From contig CAIYTJ010000531.1 in assembly GCA_903929065.1 (NCBI GenBank), positions 1 to 5,307 of the forward strand: 5,307 nucleotides of DNA, given 5' to 3'. The translations under genes were made by a program, and so were the position numbers. Of the stretch, positions 1 to 5,307 are shown piece after piece. Source of the stretch: an uncultured Bacteroidales bacterium (GTDB lineage Bacteria > Bacteroidota > Bacteroidia > Bacteroidales > Paludibacteraceae). Below the pieces are notes generated by a model. That model was given only the letters and a program-made list of their open reading frames with translations, was not told the DNA's origin and made no database searches. Numbering within the stretch: the stretch's first letter is position 1; every line of letters starts with the position of its first letter.

Positions 1-620
1 GTATAACCCGGCACATGTGGCGATTTTGCCCAATATTGAGTTCCAAGGCACCACGAATCTTCATTGCTGTCACCACCGGCACTTTCCGGTTGACCGTAAT
101 CTTCCGAATCGCAAAAGAAAATATCCACACCAATTGTTGGCTGGTTTTTCTGCATTAGTCTGACCATTTCAAGCAATACTCCTACTCCACTTGCTCCATC
201 ATTGGCTGCCATAACCGGTTTTTTACGATTTTTCACCAACGGATCATGATCAGCCCACGGACGTGAATCCCAATGCGAAAACAGTAAAATTCGTGCCTCT
301 GCTTTTGGATTAATAGAACCAATAATATTTACTGATTTCAAAGCTGTGCCATCAAACGCAATTAAATTGGCTTTTTGTTCGACAACTTCCGCCCCAAATC
401 GTTTCAATTCACCTGACAAATAAACTGCACATGCGTCGTGCGCTTTTGTGTTTGGAACGCGTGCTCCAAACTCCACTTGCTTTTTGGTAAATTCATAAGC
501 TGAATCAGGATTGAAAGTCGGAACTGTTATAGTTTTTTCCTGAGTCTGGGCAGCCTTTGGAGTATGCGAACAACCCATAAGCTGTAATACCGGAAAAAGA
601 AGAAAGATTATTTTTTTCAT
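1..620 (-). CDS. M28-family glutaminyl-peptide cyclotransferase-like lipoprotein (C-terminus off the left edge)
   Basis: The first 206 residues are visible, reading leftwards from ATG at 620. Residues 1-17 form a lipoprotein signal: MKK, a hydrophobic core (IIFLLFPVLQL) and lipobox L14-M15-G16-C17, so Cys17 is the expected lipidated residue. The residues after Cys17 (SHTPKAAQ) are not acidic, which suggests a periplasm-facing anchor. Metallopeptidase-fold motifs follow in order: SHWDSRP (H116, D118), AANDGASG (D141, likely zinc ligand) and FFCDSEDYG (E173 likely catalytic acid/base, D174 likely metal ligand). The family is usually about 320-340 residues, so the last third, with the expected zinc-binding histidine, lies outside. 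Known role of the family: cyclising N-terminal glutamine of exported proteins to pyroglutamate. M28 aminopeptidases share the fold, but the HWDSRP, NDGASG and DSEDYG set fits the cyclotransferase branch better. It is divergent from the etf operon. Confidence 0.85.
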   Translation of the reverse strand, partial: MKKIIFLLFPVLQLMGCSHTPKAAQTQEKTITVPTFNPDSAYEFTKKQVEFGARVPNTKAHDACAVYLSGELKRFGAEVVEQKANLIAFDGTALKSVNIIGSINPKAEARILLFSHWDSRPWADHDPLVKNRKKPVMAANDGASGVGVLLEMVRLMQKNQPTIGVDIFFCDSEDYGQPESAGGDSNEDSWCLGTQYWAKSPHVPGY

Positions 621-638
621 TTTGAGCTAATTTAAGCA

Positions 639-646
639 CAAAGATA
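639..646 (-). promoter_or_regulatory. Bacteroidota-type -7 promoter element of the M28 lipoprotein
   Basis: On the minus strand this reads TATCTTTG, an exact match to the Bacteroidota sigma-A -7 consensus TAnnTTTG. It lies 18 bases upstream of the ATG at 620, so the leader would be only about 15 bases. No clear TTTG -33 box is seen 19-20 bases further upstream (only a weak ATG-like match near 669-671). The call rests on the -7 box and its position. Confidence 0.55.
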
Positions 647-1016
647 AAGAAAATAACACGAAAATTTACATTAACTTAAACCAGACAATGTGATTAACCG
701 CTTTAGAATTCGAAATATGAGATTTTATATTGTTTAAATTCAATTATTCTATGATTTGTCTAAAAATAATTGATTATTATCGGAGATTTCTTTCAATTTT
801 ATTTTAGTTTTGTACATTACTTTGAACTTGTAAATTTTGGAATCAAAAACAGACTTGAAATTTGTTAAACTTATAAAAATAACACATTTTATCCGACTAC
901 ATACACAATAAATATAAACCGCTTATTTACTGATTTTTAAGCACCCGTTTTTTTGCTTATTTATGACTAAAAACACTCATTAACACCAAAAACAGGTTGT
1001 AAAACATGTTTTTAAA

Positions 1017-1141
1017 CTTGTACACTTCCAATTTAAGCAGTTTATTTGCATCGTTAACTAAACAACACAATCTTTTTTATACCTTAAAAAACTAATACCT
1101 ATTACGACGTGGGACCTTGTGAAAAGTCCCACGTTTTTTTT
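1017..1141 (+). ncRNA. Possible small RNA ending at the orphan terminator
   Basis: A strong plus-strand terminator (1107-1141) has no plus-strand gene before it in the window. A weak promoter fits upstream: CTTG at 1017-1020 as a degenerate -33 box, a 20-base spacer, and TTTATTTG at 1041-1048 as a degenerate -7 box (consensus TAnnTTTG, mismatched in the TA). A start near 1052-1055 would give a transcript of roughly 85-90 bases. No known RNA family was recognised. The terminator is well supported; the start and the RNA itself are inference. Confidence 0.25.
1107..1141 (+). terminator. Strong intrinsic terminator without an upstream protein gene
   Basis: ACGTGGGAC (1107-1115) pairs perfectly with GTCCCACGT (1126-1134) around a 10-base loop, followed by a run of eight T (1134-1141). 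The minus strand has no T-run after the hairpin, so the signal points to plus-strand transcription. It lies upstream of the etf promoter and therefore cannot attenuate transcripts starting there. It would stop a small RNA, an unannotated upstream transcript, or antisense read-through from the divergent gene region. Confidence 0.8.
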
Positions 1142-1163
1142 GTATCAATTCGAAAGAATTTAC

Positions 1164-1186
1164 GCACATTTTTATAAAATATGTGC
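1164..1186. promoter_or_regulatory. Imperfect 23-base dyad upstream of the etf promoter (possible operator)
   Basis: The arms GCACAT (1164-1169) and ATGTGC (1181-1186) are perfect inverted copies centred on position 1175. Inside them TTT (1171-1173) also pairs with AAA (1177-1179), with one mismatch between. The dyad ends 8 bases before the -33 box of the etf promoter, a position where an activator or repressor could act. No T-run follows it, so it is not a terminator. Which regulator would bind is unknown. Confidence 0.4.
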
Positions 1187-1194
1187 AAAAACGG

Positions 1195-1224
1195 TTGGTA
1201 TTTCAATAAAAACTGCTATTTTTG
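1195..1224 (+). promoter_or_regulatory. Bacteroidota-type promoter of the etfB-etfA-acyl-CoA dehydrogenase operon
   Basis: TATTTTTG at 1217-1224 matches the -7 consensus TAnnTTTG exactly and is followed by C, as is common. TTGG at 1195-1198 is a partial -33 box, 18 bases upstream. Transcription would begin near 1228-1231, giving an A/T-rich leader of about 105 bases before the etfB ATG. No purine-rich ribosome binding site stands out in that leader, which is normal in this phylum. Confidence 0.6.
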
Positions 1225-1336
1225 CGGGTCTTTTTCAATTGGCTATTAATTTGAGTAAAAAATAGAAATTAACCCGCTGAAACAGATAAAAAAAGTGAAA
1301 ATTATAAGTCTACTATATTAATCTAATTATCAGAAA

Positions 1337-2209
1337 ATGAGTTTTAAAATTGTTGTTCTTGCTAAGCAAGTACCCGACACACGCAACGTGGGAAAAGATG
1401 CAATGAAAGCTGATGGAACTGTAAACCGTGCCGCTTTGGCTGCCATTTACAACCCGGAAGACTTGAATGCATTGGAACAAGCTCTTCGCTTGAAAAGTAA
1501 AATTGAAGGCGCAACGGTTCAAATCCTGACTATGGGTCCTGCACGTGCAGCCGAAATTATTCGCGAAAGTATGTATCGCGGTGCAGATGGTGGTTATTTA
1601 TTAAGCGGTCGTGAATTTGCCGGATCAGATACATTGGCAACTTCGTATGCACTTGCCTGTGCTATTCGCAAAATGGGAAAAGTTGATTTGATCGTTTGCG
1701 GTCGTCAGGCTATTGACGGTGACACAGCTCAGGTTGGCCCTCAAGTTGCTGAAAAACTTGGTTTGCCTCAAATTACGTATGCAGAAGAAATATTAGATTT
1801 ATCTGACAATAAAATAACTGTAAAACGTCGTTTGGAACGTGGTGTTGAAGTAGTAAAAGGTTCACTGCCTATGGTAATAACTGTAAATGGTTCAGCTCCT
1901 GAATGCCGTCCGCGTCATGCAAAACTCACCATGAAATATAAACGTGCCGCCACAGCCACCGAAAAACAGGAAGCCGGCAATGATTATACCGATTTTTATG
2001 ATGCTCATCCATATTTAAACATCACTGAATGGGGTGTAAGCGATATTGAACATGATATTCAATGGCTTGGATTGACCGGTTCACCAACCAAAGTGAAACA
2101 AATCGAAAATGTTGTTTTTACCGCTAAGGAAAGCAAACGATTGACCGGTTCCGATTTTGAAATCGAAAGTTTAATGAAAGAATTAATTGCAAACCATACA
2201 ATCGGATAA
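1337..2209 (+). CDS. etfB: Electron transfer flavoprotein beta subunit, FixA / bifurcating-class type
   Basis: This 290-residue cytoplasmic protein is the beta subunit of the ETF heterodimer, which passes electrons between acyl-CoA dehydrogenases and downstream redox partners. The N-terminus has the family pattern (KIVVLAKQVPDT, then YNPEDLNALEQALRLK). The diagnostic loop is CGRQAIDGDTAQVGP at residues 121-135. In this form D127-G128-D129-T130 is expected to hold FAD, unlike the AMP-binding loop of the mitochondrial and aerobic class. A later LGLTGSPTKVK segment, about residues 245-255, fits the arm that contacts the partner enzyme. The length is somewhat above the usual 250-270, owing to the C-terminal region. 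The chosen ATG gives a complete first beta strand, and no upstream in-frame alternative looks better. It is first in the operon, with etfA 6 bases downstream. Family identity is very secure; bifurcation is a prediction. Confidence 0.95.
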   Translation: MSFKIVVLAKQVPDTRNVGKDAMKADGTVNRAALAAIYNPEDLNALEQALRLKSKIEGATVQILTMGPARAAEIIRESMYRGADGGYLLSGREFAGSDTLATSYALACAIRKMGKVDLIVCGRQAIDGDTAQVGPQVAEKLGLPQITYAEEILDLSDNKITVKRRLERGVEVVKGSLPMVITVNGSAPECRPRHAKLTMKYKRAATATEKQEAGNDYTDFYDAHPYLNITEWGVSDIEHDIQWLGLTGSPTKVKQIENVVFTAKESKRLTGSDFEIESLMKELIANHTIG

Positions 2210-2215
2210 TTTACC

Positions 2216-3235
2216 ATGAACAATATATTTGTATATCTCGAGATAGAAGATGGAATTGTAGGCGATGTGAGCCTGGAATTACTTACCAAAGGCCGTAGTC
2301 TGGCCAAACAACTGAATTGCAAATTAGAAGCTGTGGCTGCCGGTTACCAATTAGATGGAATCGCTGCTCAGGTTTTCCCTTATGGTGTTGATGTCCTACA
2401 CCTTGCCGACGACAAACGGATGGCGCCTTACACTTCGCTGCCACACACTTCGTTGCTGGTAAATCTTTTTAAAGAAGAAAAACCACAAATCGCTTTGATG
2501 GGGGCTACTTCTATCGGCCGTGATTTAGGTCCTCGTGTTTCCTCAGCCTTGTTCAGCGGATTAACAGCCGACTGTACTTCGCTTGAAATCGGAACTTATG
2601 AAGATAAAAAAGCCGGCAAAGTATACGAAAACCTGCTTTATCAGATTCGTCCTGCATTTGGTGGAAATATCGTTGCGACTATCGTGAATCCTGATTGCCG
2701 TCCACAAATGGCAACCGTTCGCGAAGGTGTAATGAAAAAAGAAATTAAAGACGCCAAATTTGTTGGTAAAACCCACAAACTGGAAGTTTCAAAATATGTA
2801 TCCGATACTGATTTTGTAGTGGAAGTAATCGAACGCCACATGGAAAAATCGAAACTGAACATAAAAGGTTCACCGATTATTGTTTCAGGTGGTTATGGAG
2901 TTGGAAGTGCTGACAACTTCAAATTATTGCACGAATTGGCTGCCACGCTTGGCGGTGAAGTTGGTGCTTCACGCGCTGCAGTTGATGCCGGGTTTGCAGA
3001 ACACGAACGTCAAATCGGACAAACAGGAACAACCGTTCGTCCAAAATTATATATCGCCTGCGGTATTTCAGGACAAATCCAACACATTGCCGGAATGCAG
3101 GAAAGTGCTATGATTATTGCTATCAACAGCGATCCTAAAGCTCCAATCAACCAAATTGCTGATTATGTGATTACCGGTACAGTTGAAGATATTCTTCCAA
3201 AAATGATTAAGTATTACAAAAAGAACTCGAAATAA
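2216..3235 (+). CDS. etfA: Electron transfer flavoprotein alpha subunit
   Basis: This 339-residue protein is the FAD-binding alpha subunit that pairs with EtfB. The N-terminal half has the ETF alpha/beta fold, with GATSIGRDLGPRVSSAL and GLTADCTSLEI. The middle carries RPAFGGNIVATI and RPQMATVREGVM. The C-terminal FAD domain shows SRAAVDAG (S252-G259), QIGQTG (Q266-G271), SGQIQH (S285-H290) and INSDPKAP before IADY. Arg253, Gln269-Thr270 and Ser285/His290 are at the positions known to contact FAD in the family. The final ADY segment reads ITGTVEDILP where many homologues have a GD pair, a small variation. There is no extra N-terminal ferredoxin domain, which some related alpha subunits carry. 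It starts 6 bases after etfB and ends 1 base before the dehydrogenase ATG, so the three genes are very likely co-transcribed and translationally coupled. Confidence 0.96.
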   Translation: MNNIFVYLEIEDGIVGDVSLELLTKGRSLAKQLNCKLEAVAAGYQLDGIAAQVFPYGVDVLHLADDKRMAPYTSLPHTSLLVNLFKEEKPQIALMGATSIGRDLGPRVSSALFSGLTADCTSLEIGTYEDKKAGKVYENLLYQIRPAFGGNIVATIVNPDCRPQMATVREGVMKKEIKDAKFVGKTHKLEVSKYVSDTDFVVEVIERHMEKSKLNIKGSPIIVSGGYGVGSADNFKLLHELAATLGGEVGASRAAVDAGFAEHERQIGQTGTTVRPKLYIACGISGQIQHIAGMQESAMIIAINSDPKAPINQIADYVITGTVEDILPKMIKYYKKNSK

Positions 3236-3236
3236 C

Positions 3237-4949
3237 ATGAACTTTTTTAACGACAATCCTGCCATAAAATTTCAGCTTTCGCATCCGTTGATGAAGAAAA
3301 TTGTTACTCTCAAGGAGCGTAACTTTGCTGATAAAGACAATTATGATTATGCATCTCGCGATTTCGAAGATGCTATTGACAACTACGAAAAAGTACTTGA
3401 AATTATCGGGGGAATAGCCGGTGATATTATTGCGCCAAATGCTGAAAGCGTTGACCACGATGGACCACTGGTTGAAAACAGCCGTGTAATCTATGCCCGC
3501 GGAACTCAGGAAAACCACGAAGCATTGACTCAGGCCGGTGTTTATGGTATTACCTTGCCACGTCAATACGGAGGTTTGAACTTTCCAATGGTAGCTTATG
3601 TGATGTCAGGCGAAATGGTTTCACGTGCCGATGCCGGTTTTGCAAACATTTGGGGACTTCAGGATTGCGCCGAAACTATTTCGGAATTTGCATCTGAAGA
3701 AATCAAAGCTGAATTTCTTCCTCGTGTAACTCAGGGTGAAACTTGTTCGATGGACTTAACCGAGCCGGATGCCGGTTCTGACTTGCAAGCTGTTCAGTTG
3801 AAAGCAACTTTCAACGAAGCTGACGGAATGTGGTATCTAAACGGTGTAAAACGTTTCATTACCAATGGTGACGCTCAGATTAAACTCGTTTTGGCTCGTT
3901 CGGAAGAAGGAACTTCTGACGGTCGTGGTTTGTCTTATTTCGTTGCTGACAACAAACACGACAACACCGTTTTAGTTCGTCGTATTGAAAATAAATTAGG
4001 AATCAAAGGTTCTCCAACCTGCGAATTGGTTTTCAATAACACACCTGCCAAACTGGTTGGAACACGCCGCATGGGTTTGATTAAATATGTAATGTCATTG
4101 ATGAACGGAGCACGTTTAGGAATTGGTGCTCAATCAGTTGGACTATCGGCTGCTGCTTACAACGAAGCATTGAATTATGCCCGCGATCGCCGTCAGTTTG
4201 GCAAAGCCATTATTGAATTCCCGGCTGTTTTCGAATTAGTTTCGGTAATCAAAGCCAAATTGGATGCGTCTCGTTCTTTACTTTATGAAACAACCCGTTT
4301 TGTGGATGTTTATAAAATTTACGAAGCTATTGAAGGTGAACGCAAATTAGATCCTGAAGAAAAAGCAGAATACAAAGAATACCTGAAACTGGCTGATGCA
4401 TTAACGCCGATGTTGAAAATGTTCTCCAGCGAATATGCCAACCAAAATGCTTATGATTCCATTCAGGTTCATGGCGGTTCTGGTTTCATGAAAGATTATG
4501 CCTGCGAACGTCATTTCCGTGACGCACGTATCATGACCATTTACGAAGGAACTTCACAATTGCAGGTTGTAGCGGCTATCCGCCACGTAACCACCGGTAA
4601 TTACCTGAAAATGATTCGTGATTATGATGCTCAACCAATTAATCCTGAATTCACTTCGCTTCGCAAACGCTTGCAGATTATGACTAATCTGTACGAAAAT
4701 GCTGTTTCCCGCGTAAATGAAATCAAAAATCAGGAATATTTGGACTTCCAGGCTCGCCGTTTGGTTGAAATGGCAGGTCACATTATCATGAGCTATTTAT
4801 TAATCATCGACGCTTCACGCGACACAGAAGATCAATTCCGCAAATCAGCCGAAGTTTATCTGAACTATGGTGAAGTGGAAGTTCGTCGTCACGCAGCATT
4901 TATCAAGAAATTTGAAGTTGCCAACGTTGATATTTATAAAGTTCAATAA
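3237..4949 (+). CDS. Long-form acyl-CoA dehydrogenase family flavoprotein
   Basis: This 570-residue FAD enzyme should catalyse alpha,beta-dehydrogenation of an acyl-CoA, or the reverse, with EtfAB as electron partner. Signatures in order: LTEPDAGSD (T175-D182) and FITNG (F207-G211) around the flavin, LGIKGSPTCELVF, YARDRRQFG (Y314-G322, with the FAD-contacting Arg), QVHGGSGF (from Q410) and IYEGTSQ. Glu437 of the last aligns with the catalytic base of medium-chain acyl-CoA dehydrogenase (E376). Compared with that roughly 395-residue enzyme there are about 40 extra N-terminal residues, about 24 inserted between the Arg motif and the catalytic Glu (charged stretch near 360-385), and about 113 extra after the Glu. 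Extended forms of this kind occur among long-chain and DmdC/FadE5-like dehydrogenases. The substrate cannot be assigned. The start is placed 1 base after the etfA stop; Met19 is a less likely alternative. Confidence 0.93.
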   Translation: MNFFNDNPAIKFQLSHPLMKKIVTLKERNFADKDNYDYASRDFEDAIDNYEKVLEIIGGIAGDIIAPNAESVDHDGPLVENSRVIYARGTQENHEALTQAGVYGITLPRQYGGLNFPMVAYVMSGEMVSRADAGFANIWGLQDCAETISEFASEEIKAEFLPRVTQGETCSMDLTEPDAGSDLQAVQLKATFNEADGMWYLNGVKRFITNGDAQIKLVLARSEEGTSDGRGLSYFVADNKHDNTVLVRRIENKLGIKGSPTCELVFNNTPAKLVGTRRMGLIKYVMSLMNGARLGIGAQSVGLSAAAYNEALNYARDRRQFGKAIIEFPAVFELVSVIKAKLDASRSLLYETTRFVDVYKIYEAIEGERKLDPEEKAEYKEYLKLADALTPMLKMFSSEYANQNAYDSIQVHGGSGFMKDYACERHFRDARIMTIYEGTSQLQVVAAIRHVTTGNYLKMIRDYDAQPINPEFTSLRKRLQIMTNLYENAVSRVNEIKNQEYLDFQARRLVEMAGHIIMSYLLIIDASRDTEDQFRKSAEVYLNYGEVEVRRHAAFIKKFEVANVDIYKVQ

Positions 4950-5025
4950 TAGCTGAAACTAAAATAACAAATCAGGCACATGAAATAAACTTCAAAGTGC
5001 AAGGTTTTAAACTTAAATTAACTGG

Positions 5026-5062
5026 GAATGAGTTCGGTATTTTACCGGACTCATTCTGTTTT
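5026..5062 (+). terminator. Intrinsic terminator of the etf operon
   Basis: GAATGAGTTCGGTA (5026-5039) pairs with TACCGGACTCATTC (5043-5056) across 14 base pairs, with one G-U pair and a TTT loop. A short T-rich tail (TGTTTT) follows. It lies 76 bases after the dehydrogenase stop codon. The long stem may also block transcription arriving from the convergent minus-strand gene, although the T-run on that strand is poor. Confidence 0.8.
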
Positions 5063-5158
5063 AAACAATCATTTTTATGCGAATTAAATGCGAAAAACAT
5101 ACAATAAAATGCTTATAATCAGAATTAAAAGTTCAAACCAACGCACATAGTTTTAACT

Positions 5159-5307
5159 TTAATATGTGGGGTAAAGATGAAAAATCACAAGCAAAATCAT
5201 AAAAAGCATCATGTAAATATTGATGCTGATAAATGATTTTCTGAAATTTAACTGGGTTTCATTACCGAAGGAAAGTTTAGCAAAAAAGGTTATGAATAAA
5301 ATATTTA
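5159..5307 (-). CDS. C-terminal end of an unidentified membrane protein (N-terminus off the right edge)
   Basis: On the minus strand one frame stays open from the right edge to a TAA at 5159-5161, giving 48 residues; the other two minus-strand frames hit stops within about 30 bases. The peptide has a polar stretch (KLSFGNETQLNFRKSF) followed by a strongly hydrophobic one of about 20 residues (ISINIYMMLFMILLVIFHLY), ending in PTY. This fits a positively flanked final transmembrane helix. I do not recognise the family. The hydrophobic segment, the uninterrupted frame and the convergent arrangement with a terminator between favour a real gene end, but the fragment is short and a chance open frame is possible in A/T-rich DNA. 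Confidence 0.5.
   Translation of the reverse strand, partial: NILFITFFAKLSFGNETQLNFRKSFISINIYMMLFMILLVIFHLYPTY

Larger units (their letters stand above)
621..1336. other. 716-base intergenic region between divergent genes
   Basis: No convincing protein-coding frame is seen on either strand; the stretch is strongly A/T-rich with frequent stops. Supported contents are the minus-strand promoter element near 639-646, an intrinsic terminator at 1107-1141, a dyad at 1164-1186, the etf promoter at 1195-1224 and an A/T-rich untranslated leader from about 1230 to 1336. Positions 650-1016 hold nothing I can name. The spacer is long for two divergent promoters, which leaves room for a small RNA gene (see 1017-1141). 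Confidence 0.7.

Noticed and set aside
805..812. TAGTTTTG, an exact match to the -7 consensus TAnnTTTG on the plus strand
   Set aside because: No TTTG-like -33 box lies 18-20 bases upstream and no gene follows. Such 8-mers are expected by chance in A/T-rich spacer. It could only matter if it drives a longer form of the putative small RNA.
1224..1277. GCGGGT (1224-1229) and ACCCGC (1272-1277), a possible leader hairpin or riboswitch stem before etfB
   Set aside because: Only 6 bp with a 42-base loop, and the first arm overlaps the -7 box and inferred start site, so it would not be fully transcribed. No riboswitch core was recognised.
1313..1522. Minus-strand open frame of 69 codons opposite the start of etfB, and similar antisense frames within the operon
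   Set aside because: Each is antisense to a strongly supported coding region, lacks recognisable domains and has no promoter or plausible start context.
2070..2151. A 13-base direct repeat (GATTGACCGGTTC) occurring twice, 69 bases apart, inside etfB
   Set aside because: It is in frame and encodes two LTGS tetrapeptides with preferred codons; the surrounding sequence does not repeat. Most likely coincidence rather than a duplication or mobile-element site.
4976..5000. GCACAT / AAGTGC imperfect inverted repeat just after the dehydrogenase stop codon
   Set aside because: Short arms with a mismatch and an A/T-rich gap, no T-run after it, and a much stronger terminator lies directly downstream.
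5177..5236. Short plus-strand ORF of 19 codons (MKNHKQNHKKHHVNIDADK) preceded by a G-rich GTGGGG stretch
   Set aside because: Very short, low-complexity Lys/His/Asn composition, and it overlaps the more plausible minus-strand membrane-protein tail. It looks like the antisense shadow of that frame.

Overview
This window looks like a chromosomal segment of a member of the Bacteroidota, probably an anaerobic or facultative Bacteroidales-type organism. Three things suggest this: A/T-rich spacers with -7 elements of the Bacteroidota form TAnnTTTG, start codons without a clear Shine-Dalgarno sequence, and a lipoprotein of the periplasmic glutaminyl cyclotransferase type common in that phylum. The taxonomic call is inference from these traits, not from a marker gene.

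Layout. Positions 1-620 (minus strand) hold the N-terminal two thirds of an M28-family, glutaminyl cyclotransferase-like lipoprotein that runs off the left edge. Positions 621-1336 are a 716-base gene-free spacer. It holds the minus-strand promoter of that lipoprotein, a strong plus-strand hairpin terminator with no protein gene in front of it (1107-1141), an imperfect dyad (1164-1186), and a good plus-strand promoter (1195-1224). Positions 1337-4949 are a compact three-gene plus-strand operon: etfB, etfA and a long acyl-CoA dehydrogenase, with gaps of 6 and 1 bases. A clear intrinsic terminator follows (5026-5062). The right edge carries the last 48 codons of an unidentified minus-strand membrane protein that converges on the operon.

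How the genes work together. The acyl-CoA dehydrogenase should oxidise an acyl-CoA (or, in reverse, reduce an enoyl-CoA) and exchange electrons with the EtfAB heterodimer encoded just upstream. EtfB carries the CGRQAIDGDTAQVGP form of its nucleotide-binding loop, which is associated with ETFs that hold a second FAD in the beta subunit (the FixAB / electron-bifurcating class) rather than AMP. This is the most informative functional observation here. No ferredoxin-linked enzyme, ETF-quinone oxidoreductase, hydratase or thiolase is present, so the substrate, direction and final electron partner cannot be read from the window.

I found no CRISPR array, tRNA, rRNA, insertion sequence or clear novel system. 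The items most worth a second look are the bifurcation-type ETF paired with a long-form dehydrogenase, and the orphan terminator with its possible small RNA.
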